From Necropsobacter massiliensis (lineage in GTDB: Bacteria; Pseudomonadota; Gammaproteobacteria; Enterobacterales; Pasteurellaceae), in assembly GCF_000827595.2 (NCBI RefSeq), contig NZ_LN776180.1, positions 62,001 to 126,000 on the forward strand: a stretch of 64,000 nucleotides of DNA, read 5' to 3'. Positions 51,011 through 60,517 of the stretch are shown here, piece by piece. Within the stretch, counting starts at the first letter, position 1; every line of letters starts with the position of its first letter. Position numbers and translations under genes: made by a program. The notes under the pieces are model-generated. The model was not told where the DNA came from. It ran no database searches and saw only the letters and a list, made by a program, of their open reading frames with translations.

Positions 51011-52201
51011 ATGTTATCACCGAAAATTGTCCGCCGCCTGAAACTCTGGCGCGTAATTTGTCTGGCTTTTTCCGCGTTTATTTTTAATACCACGGAATTT
51101 ATTCCGGTGGCACTGTTGTCTGATATTGCGCAGGGTTTTCACATGCCGGTGGCGCAAACCGGGCTGATGATCACCATTTATGCTTGGATTGTCTCGCTGC
51201 TATCGCTGCCTTTTATGCTGTTGACTGCCAAGCTGGAACGTCGCAGCTTGCTGATTAAACTGTTTATTCTGTTTATCCTCAGCCATATTCTTTCGGCTTG
51301 TGCGTGGAATTTCTGGGTACTGCTGATTTCCCGCATCGGCGTGGCGGTAACCCATGCAATATTCTGGTCGATTACCGCCTCGTTAGCGGTACGTCTGGCG
51401 CCGAAAGACAAAAAAGCCCAGGCGCTCGGTCTGCTGGCAATGGGCAGTGCGCTGGCAATGGTCTTGGGGCTGCCGCTGGGACGTATTATCGGTCAGGCAT
51501 TGGGCTGGCGCGCGACTTTTGCGGTTATTGCGCTGGTTGCCAGCGTCGTACTGCTATTATTATATAAATTATTACCGCACTTAGTCAGTATTAATGCCGG
51601 CTCGCTGCACAGTGTACCGCAATTATTCAAACGCCCGCTGTTGGTCGGATTATATACGCTGACTGTCATTGTAGTATCGGCGCATTTCACCGCTTACAGC
51701 TATATCGAACCCTTTATGCTGAATATCGTGCAAATGGCGCCGAGTCTGACAACTGCCGTGTTGTTAGTGTTCGGGCTGTCCGGCATTATCGCAAGCCTGC
51801 TGTTCAATCGTTTTCACCGTTTCGGACCGGCGAAATTTCTGCTCTCGTCCATGGCGCTGCTCACCCTGTCTTTATGTTTATTGCTCGTGCTGCACAGCAG
51901 TGAAACGCTGCAATTTATGTTGGTATTCATCTGGGGCATCGGTATCGCCGGTATCGGGCTAAGTTTGCAAGTACGGGTATTACAGCTGGCACCAGATGCC
52001 ACCGATGTGGCAATGGCAATGTATTCCGGCATTTATAATATCGGCATCGGCGGCGGCGCATTAATCGGCAATCAGATTATGCATTTCGTCGGGCTGCAAT
52101 ATATCGGTTTGGTCGGCAGCGCACTGGCGCTGCTTGCCACGCTGTTATTTGTGTGTCTGCATCTGCGTTTCCGCCATTTGCCGATTAAAGCTATTCAATA
52201 A
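51011..52201 (+). CDS. sotB: Sugar efflux transporter SotB (MFS)
   Basis: Inner-membrane drug:H+ antiporter-1 family carrier. E. coli SotB exports arabinose and related compounds. The 396-residue protein has 12 hydrophobic helices and the family start FSAFIFNTTEFIPVALLSDIA. It lies between asmA-like and der as in H. influenzae. Its physiological substrate here is not known. Confidence 0.88.
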   Translation: MLSPKIVRRLKLWRVICLAFSAFIFNTTEFIPVALLSDIAQGFHMPVAQTGLMITIYAWIVSLLSLPFMLLTAKLERRSLLIKLFILFILSHILSACAWNFWVLLISRIGVAVTHAIFWSITASLAVRLAPKDKKAQALGLLAMGSALAMVLGLPLGRIIGQALGWRATFAVIALVASVVLLLLYKLLPHLVSINAGSLHSVPQLFKRPLLVGLYTLTVIVVSAHFTAYSYIEPFMLNIVQMAPSLTTAVLLVFGLSGIIASLLFNRFHRFGPAKFLLSSMALLTLSLCLLLVLHSSETLQFMLVFIWGIGIAGIGLSLQVRVLQLAPDATDVAMAMYSGIYNIGIGGGALIGNQIMHFVGLQYIGLVGSALALLATLLFVCLHLRFRHLPIKAIQ

Positions 52202-52215
52202 CACGCCGCTAAATG

Positions 52216-52257
52216 AAAAGTGCGGTGAAAAATCGAACATTTTCCACCGCACTTTTT
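52216..52257. terminator. Bidirectional terminator between sotB and der
   Basis: AAAAGTGCGGTG and CACCGCACTTTT, an inverted pair of uptake signals, form a 12-bp stem with a run of A/T extending it. T5 follows on the plus strand. Confidence 0.85.
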
Positions 52258-52313
52258 AACATCATCCCAACAACACGATCAGCGCGCTTAAGCATCGTCC
52301 GCTAATCAAGTTG

Positions 52314-53837
52314 TTATTTTTTCGCTTTTTTAATAAATTTCATTAATCGTTTGCGTTTGCGTAACTGGGTCGGCGTGAGTTTATTGCGTCTGCCAGCAAA
52401 CGGATTATTGCCTTCTTGCAACAACAGGCGAATCGGCGATCCGATGATTTTCAGACTGCGCCGGTAATAATTGGATAAATAGCGCTTATAGCTGTCCGGC
52501 AGGCGTTCAATCTGATTGCCGTGCACCACGATAATCGGCGGGTTATAACCGCCTGGGTGCGCGTATTTCAGCTTAATTCGACGCCCGCTGACCATTGGCG
52601 GTTGGTGCTCGTCTGTTGCCATTTGCAAAATACGGGTCAGCATTGAAGTGGTCATTTTTTGCGTGGCACAAGCATAAGCCTCGCGGATTGATTCAAACAA
52701 ATTACCAACGCCGCTGCCATGCAGCGCGGAAATAAAATGTACGCGGGCAAAATCAATAAAATCCAGACGACGATCCAACTCGGATTTCACTCGATCTTTA
52801 ATATCCTGATCCAAGCCGTCCCATTTATTCACTACGATAACCAGCGAGCGCCCAGCATTTAGAATAAAACCGAGCAACGACAGATCCTGATCGGAAATAC
52901 CTTCGCGCGCATCAATCGTCAGCAAAACCACATTGGCATCTTGAATAGCCTGTAAGGTTTTGATCACAGAGAATTTTTCCACCGTCAGGTGCACTTTGCC
53001 GCGTTTGCGCACGCCGGCGGTATCAATAATGGTATATTGCTGCCCGTCGCGTTCCATTGGAATATAAATACTGTCGCGGGTGGTGCCGGGCAAGTCATAA
53101 ACCACCACACGATCTTCGCCCAAAATACGGTTGGTCAGGGTGGATTTTCCCACATTCGGGCGTCCGACAATCGCAATTTTGATGGTTTTATCGTCATCCT
53201 GTTGCTCTTGTGCCAGCACATCGTCCAATAAGGCGGTATCTTCTTGATTGTCAAAGTCGAAATCCTGCTCCCATTCGTCCTGCTCTTGCGCGGTATTATC
53301 CGCTGTATTCTGCGCTATGGACTGTTCGCTATCGAAGGTTTCTGCCAGCGGAGCAAGCACCTGTTCCATCAACGCCGTTACACCGCGCCCCTGCGAGGCG
53401 GCAATCTGCGCGATTTCCCCCAACCCGAGCTGATAGAATTCCGCACAGTGGGAATCGGCATCGATACCGTCAGTTTTATTGGCAACCACCACAGTAAGTT
53501 TGTGCTGGCGCTGACGCAGATAATTGGCAATGCCGATGTCCGCTGCCGTCAGACCGGCGCGGGCATCCACCAAAAACAGCACCACATCCGCCTCTTCAAT
53601 GGCAAGCAACGATTGTTCCGCCATTTTTTCTTCCACGCCTTGTTCCGTGCCGTCAATACCGCCGGTATCAATCACGATAAAATCATAGCCAGCAATATTC
53701 GCCTGACCATATTTGCGGTCGCGGGTCAGTCCGGGAAAATCAGCCACCAGCGCATCTCGAGTTCGGGTTAGCCGATTAAATAAAGTCGATTTGCCGACAT
53801 TAGGACGACCGACCAGCGCAACAACGGGAGTTGTCAT
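52314..53837 (-). CDS. der: Ribosome-biogenesis GTPase Der
   Basis: Essential GTPase with two G domains in tandem that works in 50S assembly. The 507-residue protein has GRPNVGKST at the start and again near residue 223, with an acidic linker between them, and a C-terminal KH-like domain ending in a basic tail. The ATG at 53837 gives the family start [20 protein letters not shown]. Confidence 0.96.
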   Translation of the reverse strand: MTTPVVALVGRPNVGKSTLFNRLTRTRDALVADFPGLTRDRKYGQANIAGYDFIVIDTGGIDGTEQGVEEKMAEQSLLAIEEADVVLFLVDARAGLTAADIGIANYLRQRQHKLTVVVANKTDGIDADSHCAEFYQLGLGEIAQIAASQGRGVTALMEQVLAPLAETFDSEQSIAQNTADNTAQEQDEWEQDFDFDNQEDTALLDDVLAQEQQDDDKTIKIAIVGRPNVGKSTLTNRILGEDRVVVYDLPGTTRDSIYIPMERDGQQYTIIDTAGVRKRGKVHLTVEKFSVIKTLQAIQDANVVLLTIDAREGISDQDLSLLGFILNAGRSLVIVVNKWDGLDQDIKDRVKSELDRRLDFIDFARVHFISALHGSGVGNLFESIREAYACATQKMTTSMLTRILQMATDEHQPPMVSGRRIKLKYAHPGGYNPPIIVVHGNQIERLPDSYKRYLSNYYRRSLKIIGSPIRLLLQEGNNPFAGRRNKLTPTQLRKRKRLMKFIKKAKK

Positions 53838-54030
53838 AAAAAACCTCTTTATAATCAACCGCACTTATGCGGTATTTATCAATGGCGGGCATTATAGCGG
53901 ATTTCAGGGGGAATGAAAAATTGATCTACGCAAGCTGTGTTTAGCGCAACACGACTTGCCTTCTCGCACATCGAAGGCAACCTAAAACGAACCGAAACTA
54001 TGTTTAACCCAAAAGGAAGAGACGAAAAAG

Positions 54031-54053
54031 CAAAAAAGCACTAAAAAGTGCTT
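54031..54053 (-). terminator. Terminator after the tRNA-Asp pair
   Basis: On the minus strand AAGCACT and AGTGCTT form a 7-bp stem with a short T-rich loop, followed by T6. It ends the dnaQ-side tRNA transcript. Confidence 0.85.
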
Positions 54054-54077
54054 ATTAACCTTAAATCTCACCAAGAT

Positions 54078-54154
54078 TGGCGGAACGGACGGGACTCGAA
54101 CCCGCGACCCCCTGCGTGACAGGCAGGTATTCTAACCAGCTGAACTACCGCTCC
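54078..54154 (-). tRNA. tRNA-Asp (GUC), downstream copy
   Basis: A 77-base gene that folds into a full cloverleaf with acceptor GGAGCGG pairing CCGUUCC, anticodon GUC in CCUGUCACG, T-loop GGTTCGAGTCC and an encoded CCA end. It is identical to the copy at 54176-54252, 21 bp away. Confidence 0.97.
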
Positions 54155-54175
54155 GTATCTGAGGTGTAAATAAAT

Positions 54176-54252
54176 TGGCGGAACGGACGGGACTCGAACC
54201 CGCGACCCCCTGCGTGACAGGCAGGTATTCTAACCAGCTGAACTACCGCTCC
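54176..54252 (-). tRNA. tRNA-Asp (GUC), upstream copy
   Basis: Identical 77-base tRNA-Asp with encoded CCA, first of the tandem pair. It lies downstream of dnaQ on the same strand, as E. coli aspV does, but has its own strong promoter at 54268-54296. Confidence 0.97.
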
Positions 54253-54267
54253 GCGTTAAGTGGAGGC

Positions 54268-54296
54268 ATAATAATCATGAATAGCATGCTCGTCAA
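54268..54296 (-). promoter_or_regulatory. tRNA-Asp promoter
   Basis: On the minus strand TTGACG and TATTAT are spaced by exactly 17 bp, followed by a GC-rich discriminator (GCCTCC), the pattern of growth-rate-controlled stable-RNA promoters. The start site would be about ten bases before the tRNA. Confidence 0.8.
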
Positions 54297-54339
54297 GCGA
54301 TTTTTATGCTTTCCCGCCCGGTTGCTTAATCCATGAACG

Positions 54340-55101
54340 TTAATGCAGATTCTCCGTTTCCGCCACCTTATCCCACAGGCAGTTATCCTTGCTTTTTTTG
54401 TTTATCAGCCGCAGATAATCCTGATGCGCCTGCAACTCTTCCTCGCTCGGCAGCAACAGTTTCAAATTATGGGAAAAAGCCACCGCACTTTGCTGTTCCG
54501 TTACAGAGGCACTGTATAGGGTTTCCTGTTCGTTGTAGTCAAACAGGCTGGTCTGACCGCCGGTCATCGCCAGATACACATCGCCCAGAATCTCCGCATC
54601 CAATAACGCACCGTGCAGAGTACGCTTACTGTTATCAATATTTAACCGTTCACATAAGGCATCTAAGCTGTTTCGTTTGCCGGGATAGGTTTTGCGCGCC
54701 ATTTGCAGCGTATCAGTAACCAGACAGATTTCATCGGTTTTCACCTTGATGCCGTGCTTCGCGAATTCGTAATCCATAAAACCCACATCGAAGGGCGCGT
54801 TGTGAATCAACAGTTCCGCGCCTTTAATAAACTCGATAAATTCTTCCGCCACCGCCGCAAAGGCCGGTTTGTCCTGCAACATTTCATCGGTAATGCCGTG
54901 AACCTTAATCGCCTCGGGATCCACCGGGCGGTCGGGCTTAATATATAAATGCAGCTTGCGCCCGGTATAACGGCGATTAATCATTTCCACCGCACCGATT
55001 TCAATAATGCAGTGACCTTCGTAATGGGCGCCGAACTGGTTCATACCGGTGGTTTCCGTATCCAGCACGATCTGGCGATTAGTATTTATGCTGATAGTCA
55101 T
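54340..55101 (-). CDS. dnaQ: DNA polymerase III epsilon subunit (proofreading exonuclease)
   Basis: 3'-5' exonuclease that proofreads in the replicative core polymerase. The 253-residue protein has the DEDDh motifs VLDTETTGMN (Exo I), HNAPFDVGFMDYEF (Exo II) and HGALLDAEILGDVY (Exo III). A C-terminal tail follows that would bind the alpha subunit. It is divergent from rnhA, as in most gammaproteobacteria, and followed by the tRNA-Asp pair. Confidence 0.96.
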   Translation of the reverse strand: MTISINTNRQIVLDTETTGMNQFGAHYEGHCIIEIGAVEMINRRYTGRKLHLYIKPDRPVDPEAIKVHGITDEMLQDKPAFAAVAEEFIEFIKGAELLIHNAPFDVGFMDYEFAKHGIKVKTDEICLVTDTLQMARKTYPGKRNSLDALCERLNIDNSKRTLHGALLDAEILGDVYLAMTGGQTSLFDYNEQETLYSASVTEQQSAVAFSHNLKLLLPSEEELQAHQDYLRLINKKSKDNCLWDKVAETENLH

Positions 55102-55173
55102 GAGTTTCGCTATATCTTTAAATCAATTTGCGCTATTATCGCCTGATTTATACAAAATGAGTAGTCTAAATTT

Positions 55174-55638
55174 ATGCGCAAACAGATTGAGATTTTTACC
55201 GACGGTTCCTGTCTAGGGAATCCCGGCCCGGGCGGTATCGGCGTGTTGTGGCGTTACGGCGCACACGAGAAACAACTTTCGCAGGGCTATTTCCGTACCA
55301 CCAACAATCGTATGGAGCTGCTGGCAGTGATTACCGCACTGCGCAGTTTAAAAGAGCCTTGCACGGTAACGCTGCACAGCGACAGCCAATATATGAAAAA
55401 CGGGATCACACAATGGATTTTCAACTGGAAAAAAAACAACTGGAAAGCCGCCGGCGGTCATCCGGTGAAAAATCAGGATCTGTGGATTGCACTGGATCAC
55501 GCGGTGCAAGCGCATGACATTCATTGGCAATGGGTAAAAGGTCACAGCGGGCACCGGGAAAACGAGCTCTGCGATCAACTGGCAAAACAGGGCGCAGCGC
55601 ATCCGACACTGGAAGATACAGGCTATACGGCGGAATAA
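55174..55638 (+). CDS. rnhA: Ribonuclease HI
   Basis: Cleaves RNA in RNA-DNA hybrids. The 154-residue protein has the catalytic set: aspartate in [14 protein letters not shown], glutamate in NRMELLAVI, aspartate in [12 protein letters not shown] and aspartate in ENELCDQLA. The handle region [11 protein letters not shown] is present. It is divergent from dnaQ. Confidence 0.97.
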   Translation: MRKQIEIFTDGSCLGNPGPGGIGVLWRYGAHEKQLSQGYFRTTNNRMELLAVITALRSLKEPCTVTLHSDSQYMKNGITQWIFNWKKNNWKAAGGHPVKNQDLWIALDHAVQAHDIHWQWVKGHSGHRENELCDQLAKQGAAHPTLEDTGYTAE

Positions 55639-55663
55639 AGGCTCATCCGCTGAGACACGGAAT

Positions 55664-55722
55664 AAAGTGCGGTGGTTTTTCGGTAAGTTTTTTATTTTGC
55701 TGAAAAAATCACCGCACTTTTA
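55664..55722. terminator. Terminator between rnhA and manA
   Basis: AAAGTGCGGTG and CACCGCACTTT, an inverted uptake-signal pair, form an 11-bp stem around a longer AT-rich loop that also pairs partly. It lies between the convergent genes. Confidence 0.75.
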
Positions 55723-55750
55723 TTGCCATTGTACGCATGCTGGCTTGAAA

Positions 55751-56956
55751 TTACGGCAGTTTTGCCACAACGGCATAACCTGCCCGCACCGCGTCTATGA
55801 CATAGTGGGTATCTGCACAAATAAACGCGGATTCGCCCTGTGTCAGCGTTAGTGTGCTGTGAGTTGAGGCGATTTTCACTGCCCCTTGCATCACCAGCAC
55901 AATCTCAGCACTGTGCGCCTGTCCGTGCAGACGGTCGGCGGCAGCATATCGAAGGTGGGTTAAGGCAAAATCCTGCGCCGGTGTAGAATAAGTGAACTGC
56001 GCGCGATCATGCGGTGCGGCAGGAATAATTTTCGGCGCGACCTCACGGCAATCCACCACTTGCAGCAACTGCGCAATATCCACATGCTTGGGCGTTAAAC
56101 CGCCACGAATCACGTTATCGGAACACGCCATTAATTCGATATTCTGCCCGCGCAGATAAGCGTGCGGAATGCCGGCGTCCTGATAAATGCCCTCGCCCGG
56201 TCTGGTATGCACGATATTGAATAAATAAAAACAGATTAAGCCCGGATCCAGTTTATCTGGGCGAATGTCCATGGCTGACATGCTGTAGAGTACCCAGTAA
56301 TCGGGGTTATCCGGGGTCAGTCGGTCTGCGGCATAAGCGCTGTTGTTGTGTGTAATAATCGGATGCAGCCAGTCAGCAAGCTGTGCTTGAGATGCCTGCA
56401 TGATATCGGCATAAAAGCTGTGCAGATCCTGCACGGTCAATTTTTCCGCCAGCGCTGCCAGTGAAGGACGGGCATTTAACGCGGCGATAATATCTGCTTT
56501 GGGTTTAAAGCCGTGCAATAGCCAAAAGTCAGAAAGCGCGATCATCATTTCCGGTTTATGATTATCATCTTTATAAGTGCGGGTCGGCGCATTTAAGGCG
56601 ATACCGGCGGCATTTTCCCGCGCAAAGCCGGCTTCGGCTTGCTGTTTGGTCGGATGCAGCTGAATGGAAAGCGGCTTTTCCACATCCAGAATTTTTAATA
56701 AATACGGCAGCTGATTGCCGAACTTTTTGCGACTGTCATTTCCAAGTGCGGTCGGATTTTCCGCTAAAAATGCGGTCAAAGGCTGCCAGTTGCCGTCGAT
56801 TTCCAGCATTGAGGGCGAAGACGGATGAGCGCCGAGCCACCATTCCGCATAATGCTGATTTGTCTGTTCGGGAAAACCGAGCAATGCGGGAAGGTAATGC
56901 CCGCCGCCCCATTGATAGTGCTGTAGACTGCCTTTCAGAATATAAATGTCGTTCAT
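55751..56956 (-). CDS. manA: Mannose-6-phosphate isomerase, class I
   Basis: Interconverts mannose 6-phosphate and fructose 6-phosphate. The 401-residue cupin-type enzyme has the zinc-site segments SIQLHPTKQQAE, DDNHKPEMM and DAGIPHAYLRG. It directly follows yobD (stop and start adjoin) at the end of the man PTS operon, so imported mannose 6-phosphate goes straight into glycolysis. Confidence 0.95.
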   Translation of the reverse strand: MNDIYILKGSLQHYQWGGGHYLPALLGFPEQTNQHYAEWWLGAHPSSPSMLEIDGNWQPLTAFLAENPTALGNDSRKKFGNQLPYLLKILDVEKPLSIQLHPTKQQAEAGFARENAAGIALNAPTRTYKDDNHKPEMMIALSDFWLLHGFKPKADIIAALNARPSLAALAEKLTVQDLHSFYADIMQASQAQLADWLHPIITHNNSAYAADRLTPDNPDYWVLYSMSAMDIRPDKLDPGLICFYLFNIVHTRPGEGIYQDAGIPHAYLRGQNIELMACSDNVIRGGLTPKHVDIAQLLQVVDCREVAPKIIPAAPHDRAQFTYSTPAQDFALTHLRYAAADRLHGQAHSAEIVLVMQGAVKIASTHSTLTLTQGESAFICADTHYVIDAVRAGYAVVAKLP

Positions 56957-57442
56957 TTAACTTTCCTTGCTGCGGTTTGCCACCGCCGTTTGTTTATAAC
57001 CACCGAAAAATGCCACCACTTTTGCCGTATCTTGTGGGTCGTGCAGCGGTGCAATAAGCCGTTTGCCGTTGTTTAACTCAATAACCAGTATATTGCCGTC
57101 GGCAAGGTTGATTTGACGGATTTTCTCATAGCGGATAAACAGATTTTCATAAAAAAAGCCGTTTGCTTTCAAAATCAATACGGGAAAGCGGATAAATGCA
57201 ATATACAGGCTGAGGATCACGGCGGTCGCCAATAAATACAGGGTTAGCGGGCGGATATTCGCCTGGGTCTGATAAAGCATAACGGCAATAAGCGCGATAA
57301 AAATCAGCGCGTCAATTTTTGCCCGTTTTTTTAACCGCACTTTTAGGCGAGTTTCGCCTTTCAACCAGTCCATGCCGAACTGATCGTAAAAAGCGTAAAT
57401 AAAAAACAGCACAATGCCGCTCAGTAGGAGGATCTCGATCAT
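56957..57442 (-). CDS. yobD: UPF0266 membrane protein (YobD-like)
   Basis: Small inner-membrane protein of the DUF986/UPF0266 family, 161 residues, with about three hydrophobic helices near residues 2-20, 47-62 and 68-90 and a cytoplasmic C-terminal part. E. coli yobD also follows manXYZ, and the synteny is kept here. The function is unknown; a supporting role for the mannose PTS is only suggested by position. GAGGA precedes the ATG. Confidence 0.85.
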   Translation of the reverse strand: MIEILLLSGIVLFFIYAFYDQFGMDWLKGETRLKVRLKKRAKIDALIFIALIAVMLYQTQANIRPLTLYLLATAVILSLYIAFIRFPVLILKANGFFYENLFIRYEKIRQINLADGNILVIELNNGKRLIAPLHDPQDTAKVVAFFGGYKQTAVANRSKES

Positions 57443-57500
57443 AGCTTAAATAAAACTAAAAGGCGGGCGTGAAAGCCCGCCACAATGCGCCTATTATAAG

Positions 57501-58337
57501 CTAGGCAAGAATGCCTGTCCAAGCGCCGAAGATACCGATAACAAAAATACCGGCGATAATCCATAACGCATTGACGCGGTTGCGTAATAACCACATACAG
57601 GCAAAAGTGAACAATAACGGCAACAAACCCGGCATTAAGCTGTCCAGAATGCTTTGTACAGTGGTGGTTTCTACGGTGCCGTCTTGTTTTTCAATCACGG
57701 ACACGACCAGCGGCACATGAATACTGGTCCATTTCTGCACCAACGCCCCCATAATAAACAAACCGAGAATCGACGCGCCTTCGGTCAGTTTCTGCAATAA
57801 ACCGCCGCTCATATCCTGCACCACATCCAGCCCTTTGCGATAGCCATAGGTGACACCGTAGTAACGAGTGGCAAAACGAACTAGGTTAAATAATAAGAAG
57901 AACAGAATCGGACCTAAAAGACTGCCGCTTAATGCCAAGCCCGCGCCTAGGGCAGCGAATACCGGACGTGCGGTACCCCAGTAAATCGGGTCGCCGACCC
58001 CGGCTAATGGTCCCATTAATCCCACTTTAATCCCGTTAATGGCGGCATCGTCGATTTCTTTACCGTTGGCACGCTCTTCTTCCATCGCAATGGTCACGCC
58101 CAATACCGGTGCTGCCATAAACGGCTGAGTGTTAAAGAATTCCAAATGACGTTTAATTGCATCTTTGCGTTCCGGCGAGTTCGGATCCGGGTATAAGCGT
58201 TTAATTACCGGCACCATAGAATAAGCGAAGCCGAGCGCTTGCATACGTTCAAAGTTCCATGAGCCCTGAAACAGGTTGGAGCGCAGTACCACGGAGTTTA
58301 AATCACGCTGGGTTACTTTTTTAATTTCTGTAGTCAT
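57501..58337 (-). CDS. manZ: Mannose-family PTS enzyme IID
   Basis: Membrane subunit of the mannose/glucose/glucosamine phosphotransferase, working with EIIC as the translocator. The 278-residue protein has the EIID pattern RSNLFQGSWNFERMQALGFAYSM at the start and GVGDPIYWGT at mid-protein, with hydrophobic helices in the C-terminal half. It follows manY by 13 bp. Confidence 0.95.
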   Translation of the reverse strand: MTTEIKKVTQRDLNSVVLRSNLFQGSWNFERMQALGFAYSMVPVIKRLYPDPNSPERKDAIKRHLEFFNTQPFMAAPVLGVTIAMEEERANGKEIDDAAINGIKVGLMGPLAGVGDPIYWGTARPVFAALGAGLALSGSLLGPILFFLLFNLVRFATRYYGVTYGYRKGLDVVQDMSGGLLQKLTEGASILGLFIMGALVQKWTSIHVPLVVSVIEKQDGTVETTTVQSILDSLMPGLLPLLFTFACMWLLRNRVNALWIIAGIFVIGIFGAWTGILA

Positions 58338-58350
58338 GTTTTTTACCCTA

Positions 58351-59154
58351 TTAATCTAATCTGTTATCAAGGTCATCATTGCCGTTTGCGACAACCTGCA
58401 CCACTTGTTTGCTTTGGTTGTATTTCGGGTGCAACTGAATATACAGCGCCGCCATAATCGCGCCGAGAACACCTAACGCCACCAGATTGAAATCAGTGAA
58501 AGCGGCAACAACGAAACCAGCGTAGAAAAACGGCATTAAGTGACCGGCACGCATCATGTTGATAACCATGGCATAACCAACTACGGCAATGATACCGCCG
58601 GCGATTTTAAGCCCGTTGGTAACCACCTCAGGAATCGCGTGCAACATGGACTGAACAACATCCGTACCGGCGGTGAGCGCCACAATTAGGGCCGGAATGG
58701 CAATACGCATCGCCTGTAATAACAACGCGCTGCAATGGATCCAGTCCAAACGGGTCAGATTGCCGTCTTGAATGGATTTATCCGCCGCGTGTTGAAAACC
58801 GACGGTAATCGCACGAACGACGTAAGTCAGAACCTGACCTGCCGCCGCCAGCGGAATGGCAATCGCGATACCGGTGGTAATTTCCTGACCGCCGACGATA
58901 ACCAGAATAGTGGAAATCACCGAAGCCAGTGCCGCATCGGGCGCCAGCGCTGCACCGATATTCATCCAACCGAGCGCCAGCAATTCTAAGGAACCGCCAA
59001 CAATAATGCCGGTTTTAATATCGCCCAGCACCAGACCAATCAGGGTACAGGCGATTAACGGACGGTGGGTCTGAAACTCATCAAGAATCGAGCCCATACC
59101 GCATATACAGGCAACGATAAAAACGAGTATGACTTGGAGTGTTGAAATTTCCAT
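58351..59154 (-). CDS. manY: Mannose-family PTS enzyme IIC
   Basis: Membrane channel subunit of the mannose PTS, 267 residues with several hydrophobic helices. The conserved segment GGSLELLALGWMNIGAALAPDAALASV forms part of the sugar path. It lies between manX and manZ with 12-bp gaps. In E. coli the equivalent EIIC/EIID pair is also a phage and bacteriocin entry point. Confidence 0.95.
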   Translation of the reverse strand: MEISTLQVILVFIVACICGMGSILDEFQTHRPLIACTLIGLVLGDIKTGIIVGGSLELLALGWMNIGAALAPDAALASVISTILVIVGGQEITTGIAIAIPLAAAGQVLTYVVRAITVGFQHAADKSIQDGNLTRLDWIHCSALLLQAMRIAIPALIVALTAGTDVVQSMLHAIPEVVTNGLKIAGGIIAVVGYAMVINMMRAGHLMPFFYAGFVVAAFTDFNLVALGVLGAIMAALYIQLHPKYNQSKQVVQVVANGNDDLDNRLD

Positions 59155-59166
59155 CGTGAATATTCC

Positions 59167-60147
59167 TTAAACTAAGTTATGTTTCTTTAATAAATCCATC
59201 ATGTGCTGACGCGTATCATTGGAGACTTTGCGCACATCAAGCTCGATTCCCATACCATCAATAGCTTTAAACGCCGCAATATCGTTATCATCAACGCATA
59301 CCGCACTGGTAATTTGCTTTTTGCCCTCTTTATACGCCATACCGCCGATATTAATCGATTTCATATCGACACCGGCCTCCAGCAGCTTCAGCACATCGGC
59401 AGGGTTGGTAAATAACAGCATGACGCGTTCATTGGCATATTCCGGATTGTTATAAACTCGGATCATTTTATCCACGTTGACAACATGGGCGGTCACTCCC
59501 GGCGGCGCCACGCTTTTCAGCATAGTGGAACGTACCTGATCTTTTGCCACATCATCGTTTACCACAATAATGCGACTGACTCGGCTTTCTTTCGTCCAGC
59601 GGGTAGCGACCTGACCGTGAATCAAGCGATCATCAATGCGGGCAAGACCGACGATTAAATGTCCTTCTTTATTCGCCTGCACAATCTGTTGCGGCGCGGG
59701 TGTCGGCTGTGCTGGCGCAACTGTTGCCGGCACGGTAACTTCCGGTTCAACATATTTTAATGCACGAACACCGGCACGGCCTGTTTCCAATGCAATGGCA
59801 ACCAATTCCGATAAATTCGGACCGTCATCGCGGGCCATAAAGGTTTCTACCAACATCGGAACATTCACACCGGTGACAATATCCATATTGTCTTTGCCTT
59901 CGGCGACGCGGTTTGCGGCGTTAAACGGACTGCCGCCCCAAGTATCCACAAGGAATAATACCTGATCACAATGGGATAAGCTGGTCGCGAGTTGTTCCTG
60001 ATATTTCGCCATAATCGTTTCAGCATTTTCGCCGGGCACGAAATCAATGGTGGCTACGTCATCTTGCTCACCGATCAACATTTCGGTGGTTTTCAGCAGT
60101 TGCTCCGCCGCCACACCGTGTGTTGCTATGATGATCGCAATCGTCAT
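59167..60147 (-). CDS. manX: Mannose-family PTS enzyme IIAB
   Basis: Soluble phosphotransfer subunit, 326 residues. The N-terminal IIA domain has phosphorylated H10 in ATHGVAAE. A Pro/Ala/Gln-rich hinge follows near residues 136-158. The IIB domain has H177 in RIDDRLIHGQVATRW. It is first gene of manXYZ-yobD-manA. Two CRP sites lie upstream at 60234-60249 and 60276-60291. Confidence 0.96.
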   Translation of the reverse strand: MTIAIIIATHGVAAEQLLKTTEMLIGEQDDVATIDFVPGENAETIMAKYQEQLATSLSHCDQVLFLVDTWGGSPFNAANRVAEGKDNMDIVTGVNVPMLVETFMARDDGPNLSELVAIALETGRAGVRALKYVEPEVTVPATVAPAQPTPAPQQIVQANKEGHLIVGLARIDDRLIHGQVATRWTKESRVSRIIVVNDDVAKDQVRSTMLKSVAPPGVTAHVVNVDKMIRVYNNPEYANERVMLLFTNPADVLKLLEAGVDMKSINIGGMAYKEGKKQITSAVCVDDNDIAAFKAIDGMGIELDVRKVSNDTRQHMMDLLKKHNLV

Positions 60148-60233
60148 TCTGACTCCTTAAACATAATAAAAGTGGCTCAAATCAAATAGAATTATTTGAC
60201 CGGCGGATTGTAAATGAAAACGCTCCAGAATAA

Positions 60234-60249
60234 TGTGATTGCGATCACG
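60234..60249. promoter_or_regulatory. CRP site 1 of the man operon
   Basis: TGTGATTGCGATCACG matches TGTGA-N6-TCACA at nine of ten positions, 87 bp before the manX start codon. Confidence 0.8.
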
Positions 60250-60275
60250 AATTTGAGATAAAAATTGTTTTATTT

Positions 60276-60291
60276 TGTGACGCTAATCACA
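60276..60291. promoter_or_regulatory. CRP site 2 of the man operon
   Basis: TGTGACGCTAATCACA matches the CRP consensus at all ten conserved positions. It lies 42 bp (four helical turns) from site 1, so the two dimers would sit on the same DNA face. Confidence 0.85.
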
Positions 60292-60415
60292 AATTAAGCC
60301 AACAGACTGAAGAATGAATTGGGTTTTGATATTTATTTTTTATATTTTAGAAATAAAACTCCATTAATTTACGCACAACATCAGTTTTACTAACAAAAAT
60401 ATAGCGCAGCCGGAG

Positions 60416-60457
60416 AAAAGTGCGGTGATTTTGACAAAAATTTCACCGCACTTTTTT
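60416..60457. terminator. Inverted uptake-signal hairpin before man operon
   Basis: AAAAGTGCGGTGA and TCACCGCACTTTT form a 13-bp stem with T6 on the plus strand. It could back up the rpsO terminator by insulating the man promoter region. Confidence 0.6.
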
Positions 60458-60469
60458 GCTTATCCGCAC

Positions 60470-60500
60470 AAAAAAAGCTCCCGATTAACGGAAGCTTTTT
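60470..60500 (-). terminator. rpsO terminator
   Basis: On the minus strand AGCTTCCG and CGGGAGCT form an 8-bp stem with one mismatch and a 5-nt loop, followed by T7. It lies about 20 bp past the rpsO stop. Confidence 0.85.
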
Positions 60501-60517
60501 CAAACAAATTGTAACAA

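Larger units (their letters stand above)
60148..60517. other. 370-bp manX-rpsO intergenic region
   Basis: Holds two CRP sites for the man operon, then an inverted uptake-signal pair at 60416-60457 and the rpsO terminator at 60470-60500. No gene was recognised. Confidence 0.7.
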
